Assembly: GCA_934643825.1 (NCBI GenBank)
Contig: CAKUCW010000008.1
Coordinates: 6,863-70,862, forward strand
Length of the DNA stretch: 64,000 nt
Direction: 5' to 3'
Origin: an uncultured Clostridia bacterium
GTDB taxonomy: Bacteria > Bacillota > Clostridia > Christensenellales > Aristaeellaceae
Shown here: positions 24,495-33,068 of the stretch, in pieces
Position numbering within the stretch: the stretch's first letter is position 1
How the letters are laid out: every line of letters starts with the position of its first letter
Program-made: the position numbers and the translations under genes
The notes under the pieces: model-generated
Seen by the model: only the letters and a program-made list of their open reading frames with translations
Told to the model about the DNA's origin: nothing
The model's database searches: none

Positions 24495-24791
24495 TTACTC
24501 GTCAAAGTCGAACTCGTCGCCAGCCTGCTCTTTGAAGATATCGAATACCTTCTGAAGCACATCGTCATCATCCACACCGACATAGGTTACTTCGTCCTCG
24601 TCGTCGGACTCTTCGTCTTCCATGACCTGAAGAATTACGACTTCGCCATCATCTTCCTCGGTCGGCAGCAGGACAACGTACTCGTTTCCATCATACTCAA
24701 TGGAAGCGCAGAACTCAAATTCAACGTCGTTGCCGTCCTCATCAGTCAGAACGATGATGTTATCATTTTCCATCTTTTCCATATCATCCAT
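24495..24791 (-). CDS. DUF1292 (YrzB-like) small acidic protein
   Basis: A 98-residue very acidic protein of the DUF1292 family, found throughout Firmicutes, often near ruvX; function unknown. The family pattern is the N-terminal NIIVLTDEDGNDVEFEFCASIEYDGNEYVVLLP segment, here split over residues 11-43, then a Glu/Asp-rich tail ending EFDFDE. The ATG at 24791 is favoured because GTGAGGG lies 8 bases before it; the open frame runs 11 codons further. ruvX and its other usual partner genes are not adjacent here. Confidence 0.85.
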   Translation of the reverse strand: MDDMEKMENDNIIVLTDEDGNDVEFEFCASIEYDGNEYVVLLPTEEDDGEVVILQVMEDEESDDEDEVTYVGVDDDDVLQKVFDIFKEQAGDEFDFDE

Positions 24792-24916
24792 GGTTAAAAC
24801 CCTCACTTTCATCATACGATACAAATATATCTTTGCATCTAACTATAGAATATCACAGATAACGATAATATGCAATGGTTTCACAAAAATTTAATCGGAG
24901 TTTAGAGGTGTATGCT

Positions 24917-25120
24917 ATGTTATTCTGTCGTTCGATTCGATTGTTCGGTACGAATGAAGCAAGGCAAAATGCACAGGCTGTTTTGGAAAACATGCAGCAG
25001 GTACGGCGAATCGATTGCAAAAGTGATGTACTCTGTCTTCTGTCAACAATTCCGCTTACAGAGACGGAGTTGCTTCATGCTTTGAAAAAAAGCGGCATCA
25101 GCGGATTTTCGCTCTGCTGA
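24917..25120 (+). CDS. Small protein of unknown function, possibly HMA-like fold
   Basis: A 67-residue protein starting at the ATG at 24917, with AGAGG 8 bases upstream. The pattern of one N-terminal strand (FCRSIRLFG), a helix (NEARQNAQAVLENMQQV), a strand around RIDCKSDVLCLLS and a final helix (ETELLHALKKSG) resembles a heavy-metal-associated (ferredoxin-like) fold, but the CxxC metal motif is absent. Its last codons are also the stem of the helicase terminator on the other strand. The ribosome site and composition support a real gene; the overlap is the main doubt. Confidence 0.55.
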   Translation: MLFCRSIRLFGTNEARQNAQAVLENMQQVRRIDCKSDVLCLLSTIPLTETELLHALKKSGISGFSLC

Positions 25121-25123
25121 TGC
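25084..25123 (-). terminator. Helicase terminator, inside the 3' end of the opposing small gene
   Basis: GGCATCAGC (25115-25123 on the minus strand) pairs with GCTGATGCC (25094-25102), followed on the minus strand by GCTTTTTTT. Perfect 9-bp stem. Confidence 0.85.
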
Positions 25124-25130
25124 CCGAATT

Positions 25131-26324
25131 TTATACATTCTCTAAAAAGGGTTTACCATCTTCTTTTCGGCAAAGTGTACCGAATTCATCAAAAATAAGC
25201 GTGATCGGCTTACTGTCAATGTACTTGAGGATCTCATCCATGCGAATGCTGTCTCTGAAACTGACGAAAGAAAAGCTTACGCCTGCACGTTTTGCTCGAC
25301 CGGTTCTTCCAATGCGATGCACATAGAATTCCTGTTTATCAGGAAGGTCGTAATTAAAGACTGCTTCAACATCATCGACATCAATTCCGCGTGCCGCTAC
25401 ATCTGTTGCAACGAGAATCTCAAATTCGCCTTTTCTGAATCCGGACATGACTTTATCTCGAATAGCCTGACGAACATCGCCATGCAGACATTCTGCGCTG
25501 TATCCGGCTTTCTTCAAGCGTTCACACAGACGCGCTGTCATATCCTTTGTGTTGCAGAAAATCATGGCACGTTTGTATTGATCCGAATCGAGCAGGTACA
25601 ACAGATGCTCATATTTTTGCTTCGGATCGGATTCCACAATATACTGCGTGATGTTAGGTTTATTCTCAGCCTGCGCTTGAACGACAATTTCAATGGGCTC
25701 TCTCTGGTATTTCCATGAAACAGTTAAAACATCTTGATTTGTTGTTGCACTGAACATGACCAGTTGACGGTTCGGATCCGCACTCTCAATAACCTTTTCA
25801 ACGTCCTGCACAAACCCCATTTTCAGCATCTCGTCCGCTTCGTCAAGCACCATCGTATGAACACTTCCAAGACGGATGTTCCCACGCTGCATGTGGTCAA
25901 GAAGACGCCCCGGCGTCGCAACAAGGATCTGCGGCTTGCGATTCAGCGCGTTCATTTGCTTTGAAAACGGCTGTCCGCCATAGATAACGGCAATCTTGAT
26001 TCCTTTAATAAAGTGAGCAAGATTGGTCAATTCATCAGCAATTTGCTGAGCCAGCTCTCGGGTCGGAGCTAAAACAACTTCTTGGACAGAAGGATCATCC
26101 AGATTGACGTATTCCAACATCGGAATACCAAACCCGAGCGTTTTTCCCGTTCCAGTCGGCGCAATGGCAATGATATCATGACCATCCATCATCAAAGGAA
26201 TACACTTTTCCTGAATAGCTGTCAGATTCTGAAAACCCATCCAATCGAACGCCTGAACAACCTCGGGACTAATCCCCATTTTTTCAAGCGGATGAGTTGA
26301 TGTCGTATTCTGTACTTCGCTCAA
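25131..26324 (-). CDS. DEAD-box ATP-dependent RNA helicase
   Basis: A 397-residue minimal DEAD-box helicase with both RecA-like domains and no long C-terminal extension. Motifs in order: Q motif with FQNLTAIQ near residue 31-38, APTGTGKT (I), PTRELAQQ (Ia), TPGRLLDH (Ib), DEAD (II), SATTN (III), IFCNTKD (IV), VATDVAARGIDV (V) and HRIGRTGRA (VI). Likely roles are RNA unwinding in ribosome assembly or RNA decay, as for CshA/CshB. It has its own promoter (26364-26392) and terminator. Which Csh class it belongs to is unclear, because the diagnostic C-terminal tail is very short. Confidence 0.94.
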   Translation of the reverse strand: MSEVQNTTSTHPLEKMGISPEVVQAFDWMGFQNLTAIQEKCIPLMMDGHDIIAIAPTGTGKTLGFGIPMLEYVNLDDPSVQEVVLAPTRELAQQIADELTNLAHFIKGIKIAVIYGGQPFSKQMNALNRKPQILVATPGRLLDHMQRGNIRLGSVHTMVLDEADEMLKMGFVQDVEKVIESADPNRQLVMFSATTNQDVLTVSWKYQREPIEIVVQAQAENKPNITQYIVESDPKQKYEHLLYLLDSDQYKRAMIFCNTKDMTARLCERLKKAGYSAECLHGDVRQAIRDKVMSGFRKGEFEILVATDVAARGIDVDDVEAVFNYDLPDKQEFYVHRIGRTGRAKRAGVSFSFVSFRDSIRMDEILKYIDSKPITLIFDEFGTLCRKEDGKPFLENV

Positions 26325-26363
26325 AACTCAGCCCTCACAATTCTGTTTCTTTTCTACTCTGAT

Positions 26364-26392
26364 ATTGTATCTCAGAGCGATGGATGTTTCAA
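26364..26392 (-). promoter_or_regulatory. Promoter of the DEAD-box helicase gene
   Basis: Minus-strand TTGAAA (26387-26392), a 17-base spacer and TACAAT (26364-26369). Confidence 0.7.
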
Positions 26393-26425
26393 GGCATTGG
26401 GCACATTTTGAATGAAATTCTTAAC

Positions 26426-27325
26426 TTATTTCTTGCCTTTTTCTTCAATTATATGATGTATATTTGAATCTGGGCTTTGCAGAAAGTATGAGATTATTTC
26501 TGTATCCTCGATCCAATAGTTGAGCGACGACATACGGGTATAAAACAGAACCCTCGCTGCTGAACCGACAGCATTCACAGCCTCTTTAAGCGAGGTTTCC
26601 GGCAATACAGAGAACACTTTTGCTTTCATCGGATTTAGAACACGTTGCTGCTTTTCCTGTAACAATGTATAGATGTTTTCCGTCAGAAGCAATGTACGAT
26701 CTTTGTATGCGTAGACAGTCAGATATCCGCCGATCATTATCAAGGAAATGTTGATACATCTCCATGCCCATGCGGCATATAATCCGAATCCGATCATTGC
26801 ACACCCGACGCCGATTCCCATAAGAGAGAGCGCGGTAATCAGCTTTGACATGGGAAACAGATAGTATCCTGCACAAAATACAATACGCCCGCCATCCAAA
26901 GGAAGCACGGGCAGAAGATTCAGAATCATCATGCCCAAATTGATGATGATGGCTTGGCGCAAACTTTCGTTTGTCATCCAGTGCAGCATAAGCGGCTGAG
27001 TTAAGAGAAGAATCATGGCATAATTTCCAAGCGGACCTGCCACTGCAAGGATACATCCTTTTAAGCCTTTTTGTGGGCTTTTCCCGGATTCATAGGTCAT
27101 GACACCGCCAAATGGCGTGACATCCAATGTCGCAATGCGCTCCCCCAACCACTTGGCAGCAATCAAATGACTTGCCTCATGAGCAAACAGCGCCAGTAAC
27201 GCGTGGATGCTGGTTTTAAACGAAGTAAATACGGTGATCGCTGAGATATATACGACAAACGAAGGGTGAATTTTGATTTTCAAGGCTGAATTAATCGCCA
27301 AAGACCGGCATGACAGACAGACCAT
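26426..27325 (-). CDS. spoIVFB: SpoIVFB-type M50 intramembrane metalloprotease
   Basis: A protein of about 300 residues of the M50 site-2-protease family. HEASH supplies the zinc-binding HExxH in a transmembrane helix, and LPVLPLDGG is the second conserved metal motif. Four or more hydrophobic segments lie in the first 200 residues, and the C-terminal 100 residues look like a degenerate CBS-like domain. In Bacillus, SpoIVFB cleaves pro-sigma-K in the mother cell during sporulation, under control of SpoIVFA; here the preceding gene is SpoIVFA-like, which supports that role. The start is uncertain: ATG at 27325 overlaps the upstream gene by 35 bases, while a TTG at 27283 (before KIKIHPSF) would give the usual N-terminus. 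Confidence 0.85.
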   Translation of the reverse strand: MVCLSCRSLAINSALKIKIHPSFVVYISAITVFTSFKTSIHALLALFAHEASHLIAAKWLGERIATLDVTPFGGVMTYESGKSPQKGLKGCILAVAGPLGNYAMILLLTQPLMLHWMTNESLRQAIIINLGMMILNLLPVLPLDGGRIVFCAGYYLFPMSKLITALSLMGIGVGCAMIGFGLYAAWAWRCINISLIMIGGYLTVYAYKDRTLLLTENIYTLLQEKQQRVLNPMKAKVFSVLPETSLKEAVNAVGSAARVLFYTRMSSLNYWIEDTEIISYFLQSPDSNIHHIIEEKGKK

Positions 27326-27938
27326 CTTTCCGCAGTTCAAACGCGGCAAATCCTGCGGTACAGCCGAGCGCCTGACCTGAAGTAACATCTTCCCCTTCGC
27401 TGACCAGCAGCTGTGTCAGACCGCTGTAAACCGATTCATAACCGTTTCTGTGACGCAAGCGCACGGTGTATTCGTTCTTCCTGTTTTTTACAATATTCAT
27501 AACTTCGCCGGCAAGACAGCTATTGATCTGACCGGTTTCTTCATATTCAAGCCATGGTTCGCTTTCGCTCCATGTATGTGTCGCCGGAACGTTCTGGTTC
27601 CATAATGCCGTACAGGTCACGGTTTCATCGCTGCCGGTCAAAAAGACCATTGCACTTTCCGGCAAGATTTTGCTTACGAATTGCAGCTTTCCAAGCGTGT
27701 CGTCGTAGTCAAACTGCGTGGTTACGTTGCCAAAGACAGACTGGATATCCTTGCCATAAATCTTTGGTGTAATTGCCGCAACACCTAAACAAAAAAAGGC
27801 GGCTGCCAGAGGAATTGACTTTCTCAGCAGCCGCTTATCCCATTTCATGCGTTTATTTCGCGTTGGTTTGCCATCCCAGGTTTGCCGTTTGCGAGGCGTC
27901 ATATGCCCCACAATCGTTTTGCTATTCCGATCATCCAC
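27291..27938 (-). CDS. spoIVFA: SpoIVFA-like protein with degenerate LytM/M23 domain
   Basis: A 215-residue protein with a basic N-terminus, one transmembrane helix (about residues 40-60), a spacer, and a C-terminal LytM (M23-like) domain from about 140. The fold signature is visible (GEVMNIVKN, VRLRHRNGYESVYSGL, GEDVTSGQALGC), but the catalytic Tyr-x-His-Leu is replaced by Tyr-Ser-Gly-Leu and no zinc-binding HxxxD is present, so it should be inactive. This is exactly the state of Bacillus SpoIVFA, the regulator and anchor of SpoIVFB. It starts at GTG 27938 after a strong AGGGGGG. It overlaps the downstream protease gene, suggesting coupled translation. Confidence 0.82.
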   Translation of the reverse strand: MDDRNSKTIVGHMTPRKRQTWDGKPTRNKRMKWDKRLLRKSIPLAAAFFCLGVAAITPKIYGKDIQSVFGNVTTQFDYDDTLGKLQFVSKILPESAMVFLTGSDETVTCTALWNQNVPATHTWSESEPWLEYEETGQINSCLAGEVMNIVKNRKNEYTVRLRHRNGYESVYSGLTQLLVSEGEDVTSGQALGCTAGFAAFELRKDGLSVMPVFGD

Positions 27939-28000
27939 CCAGATATCCCCCCTGCTTTAATCTTCTGCAAAACCCTATGCAGGAGATCAAAACGGAAGAA

Positions 28001-29170
28001 CTACGAGCGTTTCGTTTTCAAGTCAACGGAACTCTTGTATTTTGTTACATTTAATACCAGACCTATACCAGCCATGTTCACAACGAGGTTTGTTCCACCG
28101 TAACTGATAAACGGCAACGGAATGCCCGTGATCGGCATAACACCGATGCACATACCGATATTCTCAAACACATGGAAGAGAAGCATCGCCATAACGCCGA
28201 TGATAATCAGCTGACCAAATTTATCGTTAGTATGAAATGCCAGCAACAGCATGCGATAAATAACGAAAGCATACAGCGCCAGCAAAACCATCGCGCCGAT
28301 GAAGCCGAGCGTTTCACCGACGACTGAAAAGATAAAGTCAGTATGGTTCTCCGGAACATAGTTCAAATGCGTCAATGTTCCCTCTGCCCATGCGCCCTTT
28401 CCGTATAATCCGCCGGAGCCAACCGTAATTTTTGAGTTGACGATCTGATAACTGCTTCCGGTCGGATCAGATTCCGGATGAATGAACGCAACCAGACGCA
28501 GCCAACGGAAGTTATTCGTTGAAGCTAAGTAGAAGATGACCGGCGTGATTCCTGCTGCAACAAGACAACCCAGCGTGATCATCCACCGCATTTCAAAGCC
28601 TGAAACAAACAGCAGCGCAACAAAAATAACGCAGAAAACCATCAGCGTTCCGACGTCCGGCTGGAGCAGAATGAGCAATGCCGGAATGCCGAAGTGCATA
28701 CATATATAGATAAAATAACGGAAATTGGGAATAGGTCTATCCGGATATTTCGTAAGTGCTTTGGATAGCGTAATAATCAGCGCCAGTTTTGCCAACTCAG
28801 AAGGCTGAAAGGTTCGATCCAGAAACTGGAACCAGCCTTTTACGCCGTTGATCTTGGAGGTTGTCAAAACCAATCCCAGCAAAAGCACATCAACGGAATA
28901 GATCACGGGCCACAGACGACCAATAATGTCATATTTAACCGTCATGATGATGGCTATAACCACCATGCTGACAATAACCCACATCAGCTGCAAACGACCG
29001 TTGTTTGCGTCCATAACCAGATCCTGAAGGGAACGGTCGGAGCCTAGCGAAGGATCATAGTTTGCAATTGTTATCGCAAGCACGCCATAAAGCGCAAGCA
29101 GATAGCCTGCAATGAGCAGCGGCCAGTCAAAATGCGGCTTGGATAACCGGTTGTTTTCCGAAAATAGCAT
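28001..29170 (-). CDS. rodA: Rod-shape SEDS glycosyltransferase RodA
   Basis: A 389-residue polytopic SEDS protein, about ten transmembrane helices. Conserved parts are FQPSELAKLALI near residue 125, QPDVGTLMV near 180, the AEGTLTHLNYVPENHTDFIFSVVGE outer loop (split here over residues 255-280) and the C-terminal PLPFISYGGTNL. SEDS proteins polymerise lipid II glycan strands together with a class B PBP; position two genes after pbp2 in an mre cluster marks this as RodA rather than FtsW or SpoVE. Ribosome site AAGGAG. Confidence 0.93.
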   Translation of the reverse strand: MLFSENNRLSKPHFDWPLLIAGYLLALYGVLAITIANYDPSLGSDRSLQDLVMDANNGRLQLMWVIVSMVVIAIIMTVKYDIIGRLWPVIYSVDVLLLGLVLTTSKINGVKGWFQFLDRTFQPSELAKLALIITLSKALTKYPDRPIPNFRYFIYICMHFGIPALLILLQPDVGTLMVFCVIFVALLFVSGFEMRWMITLGCLVAAGITPVIFYLASTNNFRWLRLVAFIHPESDPTGSSYQIVNSKITVGSGGLYGKGAWAEGTLTHLNYVPENHTDFIFSVVGETLGFIGAMVLLALYAFVIYRMLLLAFHTNDKFGQLIIIGVMAMLLFHVFENIGMCIGVMPITGIPLPFISYGGTNLVVNMAGIGLVLNVTKYKSSVDLKTKRS

Positions 29171-29185
29171 GTAATGATCTCCTTG

Positions 29186-29899
29186 TTATTCGATGTCGCC
29201 GAGCAGGGTATCCATCAACTGATGCAATGCTTGTTGAGCCGGACCGCCGCTTTCTATTGCAGAGCGCCCTTTTAGCGCAGCAAACGCGATGCTGTCATCC
29301 TCCGGAACACACCCTGCCAGCATACAATCCAGTGTCATTTCAACGGTTTTTGCGTCATATTGTATGTCTTTTCGGACATAAGCGGGAACAGAGCGATTAA
29401 CGATAAGCCAGCGTTGTTCTCTCCCCCCGGTTGTCCGCATCATGAGGCGCTCACTGGCTCGAATCGAAGCGTCGTCCGGCGTTGTAACGATGAGCCTGCA
29501 ATCATTCTCATTCAGCATTCCATCCGTCCATGCGGTTTCTCCAGTGGGAAAATCGATAACAACAACATCACACAGCGAGTGAAGCGCAAGTAATATACTG
29601 TTCAATTCTCCGATCGGAATATCATCATAGAGTGAAGCGCAGGCAAATGAAAGGTTTTCATAACGAGGAACCTTATACAGCGTACTTTCGAGGCTGGTCT
29701 GCTGACAGCAAACATCAGCCAAATCAAGTACGACAACGCTTTCCATCCCAAGCGCTAAATCGCAGGATCGTGAAACGCCGGAAGCATCCAGCAGAATCGT
29801 CTTTCTTCCCTGCTTTGCAGCACTGATAGCAAGCGATAACGCTATCATGGATTTTCCAACGCCGCCCTTTCCAGAGCTGACAGCGAACATTTTAGCCAT
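29186..29899 (-). CDS. MinD-like P-loop ATPase, degenerate
   Basis: A 237-residue member of the MinD/ParA class. The deviant Walker A motif SGKGGVGKS (residues 9-17) is intact and the switch II segment reads IDFPTGE. In the Walker A' segment, where MinD has DFDIGLRNLD, this protein has DASGVSRSCD, so the second Asp (Asp40 in E. coli MinD) is Ser. The C-terminal amphipathic membrane-targeting helix is also missing; the protein ends QLMDTLLGDIE. Position between pbp2 and rodA is the classical clostridial place of minCDE, but minC and minE are absent. It may be a relic or a protein adapted to the elongation machinery. Confidence 0.85.
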   Translation of the reverse strand: MAKMFAVSSGKGGVGKSMIALSLAISAAKQGRKTILLDASGVSRSCDLALGMESVVVLDLADVCCQQTSLESTLYKVPRYENLSFACASLYDDIPIGELNSILLALHSLCDVVVIDFPTGETAWTDGMLNENDCRLIVTTPDDASIRASERLMMRTTGGREQRWLIVNRSVPAYVRKDIQYDAKTVEMTLDCMLAGCVPEDDSIAFAALKGRSAIESGGPAQQALHQLMDTLLGDIE

Positions 29900-29920
29900 T
29901 CTTTTATTCCTGATAGTCGA

Positions 29921-32458
29921 TCAATAAGCCAAAGAGTTGGAGGGCGCCATGATGTCCTCCCCGTCAAGCGTTCTGTGTTCCAAATAGTAATTCAGAACTT
30001 CACGAATCGTTACAGAACAATAAGATCCGCTGTATCCATGAGGAATATACACGCAGACTGCGATTTCCGGATTTTCATACGGTGCAAACGCGACCATCCA
30101 CGCGTTGTTTTCAAGGTCAATGGTCGTCTTTTCTGCCGTACCGGTCTTTGCACCCATGTTGTTTCGAACGTCATCATATTCGACATCACGGAAGAACTTC
30201 GTTGCAGTACCGTCATCACCGGCAACGCCATGCATTCCTTTGCGCAGAGCCGCCAGATATTCAGCAACGCCCTCCCCCTCGATTTCCGAAGCCAGAATCG
30301 GCGTGCTTTCGCTGAGAACTTCGCCATCCGGAGAAATGATGGAGTCAATCAGCCGCAAATCATATACCTTACCACCGTTTGCAACAGCGGCAACATATCG
30401 CGCCATCGCAACCGGTGTAACAGTTGTGATGGACTGACCGACCGCTGCCATAATTGCCTCCGAACCGCCCCATTTAATTTCGTTCAGCATGATGAATGTA
30501 TCACCGGCAACAATCTGCAAATAAACCAATTCGCGGGGCATATCGAGCTCTTCCATCAGAATCGTACGAATCTCCGGAAGCCAGTCACCCTGGTTATAAT
30601 CGACTGCCATATCCATCAGCCGCTTAACACATTTGTTCAGTTTTTCCTCGTCGAATGTCATGTTATAGTCTTCGCCGACTTCGATGAGATGCTGTTTAAT
30701 GTGGTTAAAGACAATAGACGGACGCCACGTCGATTGCTCAGAAGCGCTGATTGCCTTGTTCTTATCGTAAAGAGTCGTTTGACTGGCAACGTAGCCCTGA
30801 AGCTCGCCCGGCAGGTCAATGCCCGTCTTGGTTGTCAAGCCATAGAGTGCGGCGGTTTTATACAGCTGGTCGTCTGTATGTTCATATAGACGCGATCCGA
30901 CTGTATAGAAGAAGTAGTTACAGGAGTATGTCAATCCCTCTACGACAGTCAAATCCGCGTGTTTAAACAGCAGCTTCTGGTTCAGCCAGCAGCGCGGTGG
31001 ATTTGTCTGGTCATACTTATCAAATTTTCCAAGGTCGCTGATGGTTTCCGTCAGAGTAAGCTGTCCATGCAGCAAGCCGGCGGTCGCCGTCACCATCTTG
31101 AAAATCGAACCCGGCGTATCACGAGAGCCGATGGCGTAGTTGACCAGCGGATTTCGGGAGTCGAGCAGAATATTGGCAGCAGCTTCACCGCCGACGATAA
31201 AAGCATTCGGGTCATAGGGCGGATAGCTTGCCAGCGCAAGAACTCGTCCTTCCATATCAATGACGACAACGGCGCCTTTTTCTGCCAATTCAATAGGACT
31301 GGTTTCAAAATCACGCGTAGTTCCCTGCAAATCTGCCTTGTTGGCATCCAGCCATACGTCGCTTTTAAGCAGCCGCTCCTGTTGATCGCGAATATAATTG
31401 ATATTCTCTTCGAGCGCCGATTCCGCAATGCGCTGGAGATTGGTGTCGATGGTCAGTTTGATGTTGTTGCCGTCCGTTGCTTCTGTGGTCGAAAGCGTTC
31501 GGCTTACTGCGCCGTATCGGTCGATTTCAACCACTCGTTTGCCCACTCGCTGCGTCGTGCAAGGGGTCAACCAGTCTTCCATGGTTTTTTCTACACCATC
31601 CAGACCGATCAAATCCGACAGTGCGTATCCCTTGTCCTTGTAGGAAGCGTAATAGGTATCGTAATTCTGAATCTTTCCGATGTAGCCAATGACATGACAA
31701 GCGAGCGTTCCGTTCGGATAAACGCGCTGCGTGCTGACAGAAACACTGATGCCCTCCATCGTCAGCGCTTTTGCCTCGATCTCGATGACCGTTTCCCAGC
31801 TGACGTTGGATGCAATAGTGATCGGCTGAGAAAGGAACGCATTGTTCTGCATCGTTTCCCAGACACCCAGAATCTGAATCTTCTTTTCCGTACTCAGTTC
31901 GTCCGGAATACGGTATTTCTTGCACAGCGCAGTGAAAAGTTCCTGCTGAGGGTATGCGGTTGTGCTGCTCACATAGAAGTTGCTGCGCCACATCTTTTCA
32001 CGTGCATCCTGCTGCGCCTGAGTATAGCTGTTATTGTTCCAAGTAAAAATCCACAGACCCGTCATTTCATCCTGTTTAAGAGAAAACGACGTGTTCAGCG
32101 TTCCGCCATTTTTTTCAATAATATCAATTACGTTGATAATCGCGTTGGTATAAACTTTATACTGGCTGATTGTCTTGCCGGTTTCGCTGTCGATATCGGT
32201 TGGCGTATAATTCGGGTCGCGATAAAACTGGACATTATAAATCTGCTTATCATAAGCAAGCGTCAACGAATTGACATCCATGATCGTGCCGCGTGAGCCC
32301 TGACTGGTAATGGTCTTAGTCTTTTTGCTTTCCGCACTTGACAGATTATCCTCATAATCAGCAATCTGCAAATTGAATAATCGAACGATCAGCACACCGA
32401 ATAATAACGCAATGACGCATGCGATCGTGATATACCGTGCCCTATACTTGTTAGCCAC
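29921..32458 (-). CDS. mrdA: Penicillin-binding protein 2 (class B, elongation transpeptidase)
   Basis: An 845-residue class B PBP. One N-terminal transmembrane helix (about residues 8-30), a long non-catalytic pedestal domain, then the transpeptidase: SxxK in GSIFKM near 453, SxN in YSCNYFF near 512, and KTGT in GAKTGTAE near 775. The enzyme cross-links peptidoglycan and works with RodA in side-wall growth. A helical insertion of roughly 110 residues lies between SxN and KTG (around 590-690), making it longer than E. coli PBP2 (633 residues). The start is GTG at 32458 with GGAGG 12 bases upstream. Confidence 0.93.
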   Translation of the reverse strand: MANKYRARYITIACVIALLFGVLIVRLFNLQIADYEDNLSSAESKKTKTITSQGSRGTIMDVNSLTLAYDKQIYNVQFYRDPNYTPTDIDSETGKTISQYKVYTNAIINVIDIIEKNGGTLNTSFSLKQDEMTGLWIFTWNNNSYTQAQQDAREKMWRSNFYVSSTTAYPQQELFTALCKKYRIPDELSTEKKIQILGVWETMQNNAFLSQPITIASNVSWETVIEIEAKALTMEGISVSVSTQRVYPNGTLACHVIGYIGKIQNYDTYYASYKDKGYALSDLIGLDGVEKTMEDWLTPCTTQRVGKRVVEIDRYGAVSRTLSTTEATDGNNIKLTIDTNLQRIAESALEENINYIRDQQERLLKSDVWLDANKADLQGTTRDFETSPIELAEKGAVVVIDMEGRVLALASYPPYDPNAFIVGGEAAANILLDSRNPLVNYAIGSRDTPGSIFKMVTATAGLLHGQLTLTETISDLGKFDKYDQTNPPRCWLNQKLLFKHADLTVVEGLTYSCNYFFYTVGSRLYEHTDDQLYKTAALYGLTTKTGIDLPGELQGYVASQTTLYDKNKAISASEQSTWRPSIVFNHIKQHLIEVGEDYNMTFDEEKLNKCVKRLMDMAVDYNQGDWLPEIRTILMEELDMPRELVYLQIVAGDTFIMLNEIKWGGSEAIMAAVGQSITTVTPVAMARYVAAVANGGKVYDLRLIDSIISPDGEVLSESTPILASEIEGEGVAEYLAALRKGMHGVAGDDGTATKFFRDVEYDDVRNNMGAKTGTAEKTTIDLENNAWMVAFAPYENPEIAVCVYIPHGYSGSYCSVTIREVLNYYLEHRTLDGEDIMAPSNSLAY

Positions 32459-32482
32459 AGCCTTATAATACCTCCAAACTGC

Positions 32483-33043
32483 TTAACGCTTGCGACCTGC
32501 TTCCTCTGAATCTCCCAACCAGTCTATGCTTTTCTTTTTTCGCGTGATATGAACGCGCATGATTTTGTTCTGAATCAAAGAACAAGGCAGAATCATGACA
32601 GCACTGTATGCGCTGCACAGCAATGCCCGCAAAAGGGTTACGATGCTCTGCTCCGCACCAATGAGGAACAGATAACCGATATAAACGATTTCTCTGACCA
32701 GAACGAGAGAAAAGCAGATGACGATCAATTCAAAATAGCTTTTGTGTTTAAGGCGGTGAAGCTTTTTTCTCGTAGCATCACGCAGCATGGCGGCTGCCCA
32801 GCCGATAAATGTGTAGCAGACTAGGTTGATTGCCAATACATATCCAACACTGGCATCGTAGAGCAGTGCCATAACGCTGCCGGCGCAAAATCCCCCATAC
32901 GGACCGGTATAACCCGTCAGCAACACCAGAAAAACGGTCAGCATATCCGGCGCCACACCTGCGATTCGGATATATTTGACTAAATCAGTCTGACAGATAC
33001 ACGCCAGAATCACGGTAAAAACGATTCTTATTGCTCTTGACAT
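32483..33043 (-). CDS. mreD: Rod-shape determining protein MreD
   Basis: A 186-residue membrane protein with five to six predicted helices and little sequence conservation; the GVAPDMLTVFLVLLTGYTGPYGGFCAG region is typical of MreD (residues 30-55). It belongs to the elongasome with MreB, MreC, PBP2 and RodA. Ribosome site GAGGTG, 26 bases after mreC. The C-terminal 40 residues are basic and probably cytosolic. Confidence 0.88.
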   Translation of the reverse strand: MSRAIRIVFTVILACICQTDLVKYIRIAGVAPDMLTVFLVLLTGYTGPYGGFCAGSVMALLYDASVGYVLAINLVCYTFIGWAAAMLRDATRKKLHRLKHKSYFELIVICFSLVLVREIVYIGYLFLIGAEQSIVTLLRALLCSAYSAVMILPCSLIQNKIMRVHITRKKKSIDWLGDSEEAGRKR

Positions 33044-33068
33044 GTTTGTTCACCTCTCATGTCAGCGC

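Noticed and set aside
29975..32296. Two long plus-strand frames (about 304 and 445 codons) opposite pbp2
   Set aside because: They lie fully antisense to a clear PBP2 gene, lack ribosome sites and family motifs, and have Arg/Ile/Asn-rich composition typical of shadow frames.
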